DNA of 5,651 nucleotides from Peptostreptococcaceae bacterium (GTDB taxonomy: Bacteria; Bacillota; Clostridia; Peptostreptococcales; Peptostreptococcaceae), in NCBI GenBank assembly GCA_029983575.1, contig JASBZE010000102.1:1-5651 (forward strand). Direction: 5' to 3'. The notes under the pieces are model-generated. The model did not search any database, was not told where the DNA came from, and saw nothing but the letters and a program-made list of their open reading frames with translations. The position numbers and the translations under genes were made by a program. Below, one piece after another: positions 1 to 5,176 of the stretch (positions are counted from its first letter, which is position 1; every line of letters begins with the position of its first letter).

Positions 1-206
1 GTAGTAGCGGCAGAAGTAATTGTTATACCTCTTTCCTTTTCCTGAGCCATCCAGTCCATTTGAGACGCTCCATCGTGAGTTTCTCCGATCTTGTGAGTTC
101 TTCCTGTATAATATAGGATTCTCTCAGTAGTCGTAGTTTTACCAGCGTCTATATGGGCCATTATTCCTATGTTTCTAGTTTTTTCCAATGGGAATTTTCT
201 ACCCAT
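1..206 (-). CDS. fusA: Elongation factor G, N-terminal 68 residues (cut by window edge)
   Basis: EF-G is the cytoplasmic GTPase that drives ribosomal translocation. Only the first 68 codons are present; the gene runs off the left edge, so nothing can be said about the rest. The translation begins MGRKFPLEKTRNIGIMAHID and continues into the P-loop A-H-I-D-A-G-K-T (residues 17-24), followed by T-T-T-E-R-I-L-Y-Y-T-G and the stretch K-E-R-G-I-T-I-T that leads into switch I. These are diagnostic for EF-G and not for EF-Tu or RF3. The ATG at 206-204 is preceded by AGGAGGTG (218-211). The gap to the rpsG stop codon is only 27 nt and holds this ribosome binding site, so fusA is the third cistron of the str operon and is probably cotranscribed with rpsL and rpsG. 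Confidence 0.97.
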   Translation of the reverse strand, partial: MGRKFPLEKTRNIGIMAHIDAGKTTTTERILYYTGRTHKIGETHDGASQMDWMAQEKERGITITSAAT

Positions 207-233
207 GGTACACCTCCTGTCTAATTTTTATTA

Positions 234-704
234 TTACCATCTGTAATGAGCAAACGCCTTATTAGCTTCTGCCATCTTATGTGTTTCTTCTTTCTTCTTA
301 ACTGTAGCTCCAGTGTTGTTAGCTGCGTCCATTATTTCCTTAGCTAACTTTTCAGTCATTCCCTTTTCACCACGAGCTCTTGTATATCTTACTAACCATC
401 TAAGTCCAAGAGTTTGTCTTCTTTCCGGTCTAACTTCCATTGGAACCTGATAGTTTGCTCCACCAACTCTTCTAGCTTTAACTTCTAGAACTGGCATCAC
501 ATTTTCCATAGCTTTTTCGAAAACCTCAAGAGCATTCTCATCAGTTCTCTCTGCTATTAAATCAAAGGCATCATAAACTATTCTTTGTGCCTTACCTTTT
601 TTACCGTCTAACATTAGATTATTTATCAATTTAGTTACTACCTTGCTACCGTATACTGGATCTGGTAGTACCTCTCTCTTTGGAACATTACCTTTTCTTG
701 GCAT
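234..704 (-). CDS. rpsG: 30S ribosomal protein S7
   Basis: S7 is a primary 16S rRNA-binding protein that nucleates assembly of the 30S head. In E. coli it also represses its own operon by binding the rpsL-rpsG intercistronic mRNA. The product has 156 residues, the usual bacterial length. It opens with MPRKGNVPKREVLPDPVYGS and ends in A-H-Y-R-W, both hallmark S7 ends. The segment G-G-A-N-Y-Q-V-P-M-E-V-R (residues 81-92) is the conserved rRNA-binding region. The start is fixed by AAGGAGGG (719-712) six to eight bases upstream. The gene lies between rpsL (120-nt gap holding a candidate regulatory fold) and fusA (27-nt gap). Nothing in the protein is unusual. Confidence 0.98.
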   Translation of the reverse strand: MPRKGNVPKREVLPDPVYGSKVVTKLINNLMLDGKKGKAQRIVYDAFDLIAERTDENALEVFEKAMENVMPVLEVKARRVGGANYQVPMEVRPERRQTLGLRWLVRYTRARGEKGMTEKLAKEIMDAANNTGATVKKKEETHKMAEANKAFAHYRW

Positions 705-741
705 TTCTCTTCCCTCCTTAATTATTATAAAGTTAAATCAT

Positions 742-806
742 AGGTACTCGACATTCGCCGTGATGCCATAAATATATATTTAAAGCATCTATACTAATCA
801 ATACCT
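742..806 (-). promoter_or_regulatory. Predicted three-way-junction RNA in the rpsL-rpsG gap
   Basis: Read on the mRNA (minus) strand, this gap forms three nested or adjacent helices by hand folding. The closing stem is AGGUAUU (806-800) with AGUACCU (748-742), 7 bp with one G-U. The first arm is GAUGCU (789-784) with GGCAUC (767-762), capped by an AU-rich self-complementary loop. The second arm is CGGC-GAAU-GUCG (760-749). Only one base (761) separates the two arms, and none separates the second arm from the closing stem, so coaxial stacking is plausible. In E. coli, S7 binds this same intercistronic position and its rRNA site is a multi-helix junction. A role as an S7 feedback site is inference from position and shape. 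Confidence 0.5.
782..804 (-). repeat. Inverted repeat flanking rpsL, downstream arm
   Basis: This minus-strand segment in the rpsL-rpsG gap matches plus-strand bases 1311-1332 in the rpsL leader. The matches are GTATTGATT (9), TAT (3) and GATGCTTT (8), interrupted by two mismatches and one extra base, giving 20 of 23. In the mRNA the two arms are therefore complementary over about 20 bp with rpsL between them. The same bases form the left strands of the local three-way junction, so the long-range and local folds exclude each other. Confidence 0.6.
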
Positions 807-824
807 CTTCAGATCAATGAGTGA

Positions 825-1244
825 CTACTTACCAGCCTTTGGTCTCTTTGCACCGTATTTTGATCTAGATTGTTTTCTGTTTTCAACACCTGCTGTATCA
901 AGTGTTCCTCTAAGTATGTGGTATCTAACCCCTGGTAGGTCTTTTACCCTTCCACCTCTTATAAGAACAACACTGTGTTCTTGTAGGTTGTGTCCTTCTC
1001 CTGGAATGTAAGCAGATACTTCTATTCCATTTGTAAGTCTTACTCTGGCAACTTTTCTAAGCGCTGAGTTAGGTTTCTTAGGAGTAACTGTCTTAACTGA
1101 AGTACAAACTCCTCTCTTCTGTGGTGAACTCACATTAGTAGCTTTCTTTCTAAGTGAGTTGAAGCCTCTTTGTAATGCTGGAGAGTCAGATTTCTTTAAA
1201 GATCTCTTCCTGCTCTTTTGAACTAACTGGTTAATTGTTGGCAT
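825..1244 (-). CDS. rpsL: 30S ribosomal protein S12
   Basis: S12 sits at the decoding centre of the 30S subunit and controls translational accuracy. The 139-residue product starts MPTINQLVQKSRKR and contains Q-K-R-G-V-C-T, T-P-K-K-P-N-S-A-L-R-K, G-H-N-L-Q-E-H-S and G-G-R-V-K-D-L-P-G-V-R-Y-H. It carries the segment after S-P-A-L (about residues 25-40) typical of Firmicute S12. Lysines 56 and 101 correspond to E. coli K42 and K87, so the sequence is of streptomycin-sensitive form. Asp102 is the residue methylthiolated by RimO in E. coli. A GTG at 1253 is in frame, but it lies inside the ribosome binding site AAAGGAGGTG (1260-1251), so the ATG at 1244-1242 is the start. First cistron of the str operon. 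Confidence 0.98.
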   Translation of the reverse strand: MPTINQLVQKSRKRSLKKSDSPALQRGFNSLRKKATNVSSPQKRGVCTSVKTVTPKKPNSALRKVARVRLTNGIEVSAYIPGEGHNLQEHSVVLIRGGRVKDLPGVRYHILRGTLDTAGVENRKQSRSKYGAKRPKAGK

Positions 1245-1250
1245 CAATCG

Positions 1251-1385
1251 CACCTCCTTTTATTATATTTTCTTCGATCTAGAATGATCGCCAACCGAAC
1301 CAATACCAACGTATTGATTGCTATGATGCTTTTAGTTCTGTACTATTAAATAAACATCAAAATTATAGATGCTTATTTTGCATAC
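1251..1385 (-). promoter_or_regulatory. Structured 5' leader of the rpsL-rpsG-fusA mRNA
   Basis: From the predicted start near 1385 to the ribosome binding site (1260-1251) the transcript has an untranslated leader of about 140 nt. A 9-bp stem with one G-U closes a GUUG tetraloop (1319-1311 paired with 1306-1298). A 5-bp hairpin CGAUC/GAUCG follows (1290-1286 with 1279-1275). Upstream, UAGU/ACUA (about 1346-1334) nests inside a GAUG/CAUC helix. The leader also contains the upstream arm of the inverted repeat that flanks rpsL. I recognise no known riboswitch or ribosomal-protein leader family. The absence of a U-tract after the hairpins argues against a terminator-type attenuator, so any control would more likely act on translation or mRNA stability. 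Confidence 0.4.
1311..1332 (+). repeat. Inverted repeat flanking rpsL, upstream (leader) arm
   Basis: This is the partner of the arm at 782-804 on the opposite strand: GTATTGATT (1311-1319), TAT (1322-1324) and GATGCTTT (1325-1332). On the mRNA strand, most of its GTATTGATT block is also the left strand of the 9-bp tetraloop hairpin. Pairing with the intercistronic arm would therefore open that hairpin. Confidence 0.6.
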
Positions 1386-1391
1386 CCGTAT

Positions 1392-1420
1392 ATTTTATCA
1401 TTTTTTTATGATAGTGTCAA
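1392..1420 (-). promoter_or_regulatory. Sigma-A promoter of the str operon
   Basis: On the minus strand there is a perfect -35 TTGACA (1420-1415), a 17-bp spacer and a -10 TAAAAT (1397-1392). Transcription is expected to start near 1385. The spacer region contains a perfect inverted repeat TATCAT-N6-ATGATA (1396-1413) around a T-tract, which could be an operator or merely promoter curvature. Confidence 0.8.
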
Positions 1421-1463
1421 CAATTTTAGCACTTTTTTATTTTATTTAGGGGATATTTTCCTT

Positions 1464-1525
1464 CTTTATTATGATTAATCTCTCTTTATTAAAATTAATC
1501 TCTAAAATTATTAAAATTAATCTCT
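1464..1525 (+). repeat. Three imperfect tandem repeats, 20-22 bp
   Basis: The copies are 1464-1483, 1484-1503 and 1504-1525. All three end in ATTAATCTCT, and all but one or two bases of the preceding TTATTA-type stretch agree. They lie upstream of the rpsL -35 box and more than 150 bp upstream of the activase promoter. They could be a slippage product of AT-rich DNA or a set of protein-binding sites; the sequence does not decide. Confidence 0.6.
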
Positions 1526-1680
1526 AAAATCGTATTACAGTCTTTAATCCATCAAATAAAATAAAGCCTCATTATAATTCATCGATTTATTAAGAAAGCC
1601 ATTAAATAATACAATATTTTTATTATGTATTTGCTTATCTATATACAATATACCTCAATTATTGTGTTTATCTATAATTA

Positions 1681-1707
1681 TTGACACGATATTCTATAAG
1701 ATATAAA
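1681..1707 (+). promoter_or_regulatory. Candidate promoter of the activase-reductase operon
   Basis: A perfect -35 TTGACA (1681-1686) is followed after 15 bp by TATAAA (1702-1707). A less good hexamer TAAACT (1704-1709) has the ideal 17-bp spacing. Either would start transcription near 1714 and give a leader of about 45 nt. The -35 is convincing; the spacing of the best -10 is short, so the promoter could be weak or activator-dependent. Confidence 0.5.
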
Positions 1708-1760
1708 CTCAGACTATAGATGTTTATCATTTACAAATCAATGAGATTGGAGGGAAATTT

Positions 1761-2513
1761 ATGGTATATATTGGTATTGACATAGGTTCCACAGCCAGCA
1801 AGGTAGTAATACTAGATGAGAATAAAAAAGACATTCTCCATAAAAAGCTAATGCCAAGCGGATGGAATTCTAAAGACACCGCCGATGATATACTTTCTTG
1901 GATTAAATCACTTGGCTACTCAAAAGACGATTACAAGGTTACGGCTACTGGTTACGGTAGGGTTAGCGTTCCTTATGCTGATAGCGTAATCACCGAGATA
2001 ACTTGCCACGCAAAAGGTGCAGCTTATCTTTTCGGAGATGATTTCACCGTAATTGACATCGGAGGACAAGATACCAAAATTATTATAGTAAAAAACGGCA
2101 ATGTTACTGACTTTATAATGAATGATAAGTGTTCCGCTGGTACAGGTAAGTTTCTAGAGGTAATGGCAAATAGGCTTGGGCTAACAATAAACGAAATGTT
2201 TGAATACGCAAGGGCAGGCAAACCTCTCAAGATTTCTTCAATATGTACAGTATTTGCTGAATCAGAGATCATTTCACTTATGGGCAAGGGCGCATCTCGT
2301 GAGGATATCGCTTCGGGGGTTGTAGATTCCATATGTACAAAGGTTCAATCTCTCGCCTTTAAAAAGAGACCAGCCAAACTCTATGTGCTAACAGGTGGTT
2401 TTTGCGAGAGTGAATATACTATACAAGAATTAAAAAAGAAGATGAAGGCCGAGGTAATAAGTCACGAAAATGCTAGGTTTGCCGGTGCAATAGGTGCCGC
2501 ACTTTTAGCATAA
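1761..2513 (+). CDS. Acyl-CoA dehydratase activase family ATPase (BadF/BadG/BcrA/BcrD, HgdC-like)
   Basis: Members of this family are homodimeric ATPases of the ASKHA fold with one [4Fe-4S] cluster at the dimer interface. They use ATP to push an electron at very low potential onto a partner of the 2-hydroxyacyl-CoA dehydratase family. The 250-residue product matches family length (HgdC of Acidaminococcus is about 260). Visible motifs are phosphate-1 D-I-G-S-T-A-S-K (7-14), phosphate-2 D-I-G-G-Q-D (99-104), D-K-C-S-A-G-T-G-K-F (122-131), I-C-T-V-F-A-E-S-E (161-169) and T-G-G-F (211-214). Cys124 and Cys162 are the expected cluster ligands. The start is supported by GGAGGG (1749-1754). It leads a four-gene cluster whose third gene is a double-cubane-type reductase, so it is probably that protein's dedicated reductase, not an enzyme of 2-hydroxyglutarate or lactate fermentation. 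Confidence 0.93.
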   Translation: MVYIGIDIGSTASKVVILDENKKDILHKKLMPSGWNSKDTADDILSWIKSLGYSKDDYKVTATGYGRVSVPYADSVITEITCHAKGAAYLFGDDFTVIDIGGQDTKIIIVKNGNVTDFIMNDKCSAGTGKFLEVMANRLGLTINEMFEYARAGKPLKISSICTVFAESEIISLMGKGASREDIASGVVDSICTKVQSLAFKKRPAKLYVLTGGFCESEYTIQELKKKMKAEVISHENARFAGAIGAALLA

Positions 2514-2562
2514 GTAATATTATGACTTCAAAATTTGCATAGGTGATATTATGACTTCAAAA
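2512..2562 (+). repeat. 22-bp direct repeat duplicating a start region, with a 6-codon mini-ORF
   Basis: Bases 2512-2533 and 2541-2562 agree at 20 of 22 positions, including ATTATGACTTCAAAA. The second copy holds the start of the next gene, with AGGTGA (2541-2546) four bases ahead of ATG 2551. The first copy has an ATG at 2522 that opens a mini-ORF reading M-T-S-K-F-A and stopping at TAG 2540-2542. That stop overlaps the ribosome binding site of the real gene. The first copy lacks a good Shine-Dalgarno sequence, so it may be a decoy or a relic of a 29-bp tandem duplication. Confidence 0.65.
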
Positions 2563-3858
2563 AGACGCATTGAAGAAAATAAAAATAATGGCATATATAA
2601 AGAAAATAAGGATGCTGAATTCAATAAAAATAATGTCGACAGCGGATTGATTAGCGAAATTGAGGAGAATTTAAATAGTTGTGTTGCGGATAATTCAAAT
2701 AGCTGCATTAATGATATTATCGACAGGATAACTGAGCTCAGGAGAGATGCATTCGTTACGGCTCTGACCCATATGGCTTCGGAGAACAATATCATAGGCA
2801 CTTTTGGTGAGGAAATTTATTCAGATATAAAGAAAGAAAGCTTTATTAGGGCTGCTGGATTTATTCCAATTCCAATTGAGGGTGTAGATACATTTATTTT
2901 TGAGCACATGGACAAATCATGGAATGAAGATATATTAAAACTACTCGAAAATTCATGTGACGTTATCAAATCAACTCTGATATATAAGTTGACGGAAAAA
3001 TGTCCTATCATCTACTCTTCAAAGTTCATATTAGTGACTTCTAATTGCCCATATATTTACAAGGCCCTAGAACTTTCAAATAAGCAGGGAGTAAATGTAA
3101 AGAAAATATTTGGTAGTGACAATATAAAAGAATTATTCAGTAGTGACGCTATAAAGGAAACACTCAAAGATGTCAATGTAAATGAAATATTTGAAAATAT
3201 AGATGTCACTAAAGTAGACGGAGATAAAGATTTCATTATTATCGACAGGGAGAAGTACAAAATCTTTTATAAAAAGTTGGAGGATATATCTAAAATATAT
3301 GCTCGCCTTATAAATAACACCAGTAAATCAAATAATTATTCATATATAATCAATCTGGCAAAATTTTACAGTGCCTACATCATTGATTTAGATAAGAGAT
3401 TGGATTTTTTCTTATGGTTGGAGAAAACTCTGTCCAATACACAAGAATTTAAGTACTCATTAAATCGTAGTCACCTTGAGATAAACCCAGATGACAAATT
3501 ATTGCCAAATGATGAATTATTGATGAATGACGAGCTTTCGACAAATGATGAATTGCCCTTAGATGACGAGCTTTCGATAAATGATGACTTACCCTTAGAA
3601 AAAAAGAAAAAAAATATTTATTGTCGATGTCCTCGCTCTATTATAAAAAACTCGGATATACTGGAAAAATACTTTTTAATTTTTTCTCAATCATATGACG
3701 AAAAATCAGACTTTTATAGCGAAAACAAAGGAAAGTATAACTTTGATGTCGAGAAAGACGAACAATATTACTTAGATGTAGTGGAAAACACTGTTGATGT
3801 TTCAGATTGCGTCCCAAATGGATGCAAGTTTGAATCAAAATATATTATAAATTTTTAG
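2551..3858 (+). CDS. Divergent, full-length paralogue of the double-cubane reductase (2-hydroxyacyl-CoA dehydratase superfamily)
   Basis: This 435-residue protein is not recognisable from its ends, but it is colinear with the gene at 3869-5152. Both have I-I-G-T-F / V-V-G-T-F (81-85; 73-77), then three cysteines with identical spacing C-x14-C-x14-C (C136, C151, C166 here; C116, C131, C146 there). Around the first cysteine both read C-x-x-I-K-[SA]-[TS]-L. Near the C terminus both have N-I-x-C-x-C (355-360 here; 342-347 there). Distances between these landmarks agree within about ten residues. It lacks C137 and C-x3-C (307/311) of the neighbour. Residues 314-350 are acidic hexapeptide repeats followed by K-K-K-K. 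The N-terminal 50 residues are N/K/E-rich and look disordered. No signal peptide or membrane segment is seen. Its A/T-rich, Asn/Lys-heavy composition differs visibly from the neighbour. It could be a second subunit, a scaffold or chaperone, or a decaying duplicate; the uninterrupted frame argues against a pseudogene. Confidence 0.7.
   Translation: MTSKRRIEENKNNGIYKENKDAEFNKNNVDSGLISEIEENLNSCVADNSNSCINDIIDRITELRRDAFVTALTHMASENNIIGTFGEEIYSDIKKESFIRAAGFIPIPIEGVDTFIFEHMDKSWNEDILKLLENSCDVIKSTLIYKLTEKCPIIYSSKFILVTSNCPYIYKALELSNKQGVNVKKIFGSDNIKELFSSDAIKETLKDVNVNEIFENIDVTKVDGDKDFIIIDREKYKIFYKKLEDISKIYARLINNTSKSNNYSYIINLAKFYSAYIIDLDKRLDFFLWLEKTLSNTQEFKYSLNRSHLEINPDDKLLPNDELLMNDELSTNDELPLDDELSINDDLPLEKKKKNIYCRCPRSIIKNSDILEKYFLIFSQSYDEKSDFYSENKGKYNFDVEKDEQYYLDVVENTVDVSDCVPNGCKFESKYIINF
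3109..3162 (+). repeat. 27-bp in-frame tandem duplication
   Basis: Bases 3109-3135 and 3136-3162 agree at about 20 of 27 positions and encode FGSDNIKEL and FSSDAIKET (residues 187-204 of the divergent paralogue). The copies have drifted more than the 36-bp repeat further downstream, so this duplication is probably older. Confidence 0.55.
3490..3600 (+). repeat. Coding minisatellite: acidic hexapeptide repeats
   Basis: The stretch encodes about six units close to D-E-L-x-x-N/D (DELLMN, DELSTN, DELPLD, DELSIN, DDLPLE, preceded by a 7-residue DDKLLPN). At the DNA level, a 36-bp unit at 3527-3562 is repeated at 3563-3598 with 33 of 36 bases identical, so the last duplication is recent. The repeats fall where the neighbouring reductase has its C-x3-C segment, just ahead of the conserved C-x-C. 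Confidence 0.85.
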
Positions 3859-3868
3859 GAGGTAAATT

Positions 3869-5152
3869 ATGACAATGTCAGATAACCACAAAATGTGGGC
3901 GGATTTAGGAATGGACGTAGAGACTCACGACCTGCTATGCGAGGCTCTACCACAAGCTTTTGGAGATGTATTTTTAACTCAAGAAAACAGACCTAAGGGA
4001 ATGGATTACTATAATATGGTAGTCGGCGACATTCACGGAATCAGACCTGCAGAATTAATTCAAGCACAAAAAAACGGTCAAAAAGTTGTAGGTACTTTCT
4101 GTATCCACGTTCCTGATGAGGTAGTACTAGGATCCGGAGCTATTGCTACTGGACTATGTTCAGGTTCTCAATTTTGGGTTCCAGGTGGAGAGAGAGTTCT
4201 TCCAACAGCTACATGTCCACTTATAAAAGCTTCACTAGGAGCAAGATTTGATAAGACATGTCCATTCTTTAGAATTTGCGACCTATTTGTAGGAGAAACA
4301 ACTTGCGACGGAAAGAAAAAAGCTTGGGAAATACTAGCTACAGACGCACCTATGTACATAATGGACATACCACAGATGAAAAGACCTGAGGATTTTGATA
4401 AATGGGAAAAAGAAATCAAAAACTACATGGTTAAACTAGAAGAACTTACAGGAAATAAGATTACCGAAGAGTCCCTTCACGAAGCTATAGTAACACTTAA
4501 TAATAAGAGAAAAGCTCTTAAGAGACTTAATGAGTTCAGAAAGTTGGATAATATTCCAATTAGTGGTAGAGACGTTCTACTAATCACACAAATAGCATTC
4601 TACGACGATCCTAAGAGATTTACTCAAATGACTAATGCCCTTTGTGACGAATTAGATAAGAGAAAAGAAGAAAATGTATCTGTTTTTGAAGCTGGAACTA
4701 AGAGAATCCTACTTACCGGTACTCCTCTATCTATACCAAACTGGAAACTCCATCAAATTGTAGAAACTTCTGGCGGAGCTGTTGTTTGCGAGGAAATGTG
4801 TACTGGTATCAGATATTCTGAACACCTTGTAGATGAAGAAGCTACTGATATGGACGGTATGATAAAGAACTTAACTCACAGATATCTTGGAAATATAAAC
4901 TGTGCTTGCTTCACACCTAACGATGCTAGAATTGATGATATAATAAGATTAGCAAAAGAATACAGAGCTGACGGTGTAATTGACGTCAACCTTAAGTTCT
5001 GTAATATCTACGATACAGAAGGGTATTTCGTAGAGAAGGCTCTTGAAGAAGCTGGTATTCCATGTATAGGAATTGAAACTGACTACACTGACGAAGATGC
5101 TGAACAATTAAAGACAAGAATTGGTGCATTTATAGAAATGCTAGGTAAATAG
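3869..5152 (+). CDS. Double-cubane-cluster-type anaerobic reductase (2-hydroxyacyl-CoA dehydratase family)
   Basis: The 427-residue product belongs to the HgdB/FldB/YjiM-like superfamily (Pfam 2-hydroxyacyl-CoA dehydratase, D-component). It resembles the single-gene branch characterised in Carboxydothermus, where two cubanes bridged by sulfide form an [8Fe-9S] cluster reduced by an ATP-dependent activase. Landmarks are H-K-M-W-A-D-L-G-M-D (7-16), V-V-G-T-F-C-I-H-V-P-D-E (73-84), C116-P-L-I-K, C131-P-F-F-R-I-C137-D, E-T-T-C146-D, C307-x3-C311, N-C345-A-C347 and K-F-C378. A double cubane needs six Cys ligands and there are 14 cysteines, so this is feasible; I cannot assign the ligands. AGGAGG (3857-3862), overlapping the stop codon of the preceding gene, supports ATG 3869; an ATG two codons later is less well spaced. 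Stop-overlapping ribosome binding suggests translational coupling. The physiological substrate is unknown. Confidence 0.88.
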   Translation: MTMSDNHKMWADLGMDVETHDLLCEALPQAFGDVFLTQENRPKGMDYYNMVVGDIHGIRPAELIQAQKNGQKVVGTFCIHVPDEVVLGSGAIATGLCSGSQFWVPGGERVLPTATCPLIKASLGARFDKTCPFFRICDLFVGETTCDGKKKAWEILATDAPMYIMDIPQMKRPEDFDKWEKEIKNYMVKLEELTGNKITEESLHEAIVTLNNKRKALKRLNEFRKLDNIPISGRDVLLITQIAFYDDPKRFTQMTNALCDELDKRKEENVSVFEAGTKRILLTGTPLSIPNWKLHQIVETSGGAVVCEEMCTGIRYSEHLVDEEATDMDGMIKNLTHRYLGNINCACFTPNDARIDDIIRLAKEYRADGVIDVNLKFCNIYDTEGYFVEKALEEAGIPCIGIETDYTDEDAEQLKTRIGAFIEMLGK

Positions 5153-5176
5153 ACCGAATTCTAAGGAGGTATGGAA

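Larger units (their letters stand above)
1245..1760. other. Divergent intergenic region between str operon and activase operon
   Basis: This 516-bp AT-rich stretch has no credible coding sequence on either strand. It holds the rpsL ribosome binding site and structured leader (1251-1385) and the rpsL promoter (1392-1420). Three imperfect tandem repeats lie at 1464-1525. From 1526 to about 1632 I see only AT-rich sequence with no recognisable site. A direct repeat follows (1633-1643 and 1666-1676), then the candidate plus-strand promoter (1681-1707) and the activase ribosome binding site GGAGGG (1749-1754). Confidence 0.8.

Noticed and set aside
817..1011. 64-aa plus-strand ORF opposite rpsL
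   Set aside because: It is the antisense of highly conserved S12 codons, has no ribosome binding site and no recognisable protein features.
1245..1253. Upstream in-frame GTG start for rpsL adding three residues
   Set aside because: The GTG at 1253-1251 lies within the ribosome binding site, and S12 proteins start with M-P-T-I-N-Q-L.
1726..1743. TCATT-N8-AATGA symmetry before the activase ribosome binding site as a redox-regulator site
   Set aside because: It does not fit the Rex or FNR consensus and is short enough to be chance in AT-rich DNA.
2024..2332. Minus-strand ORF of 102 aa opposite the activase
   Set aside because: It overlaps the conserved cluster-binding codons of the activase and has no family resemblance or start signal.
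2520..3260. Several minus-strand ORFs opposite the divergent paralogue, rich in Ser, Leu, Ile and Phe
   Set aside because: This is the expected antisense composition of an Asn/Lys/Asp-rich gene; no ribosome binding sites were seen.
3490..3600. Possible CRISPR-like or intergenic repeat array
   Set aside because: The units are contiguous, in frame and coding, with no spacers.
5171..5176. ATG 5171 as start of the DUF3343 gene
   Set aside because: It directly abuts the Shine-Dalgarno sequence; the in-frame ATG at 5177 has normal spacing.
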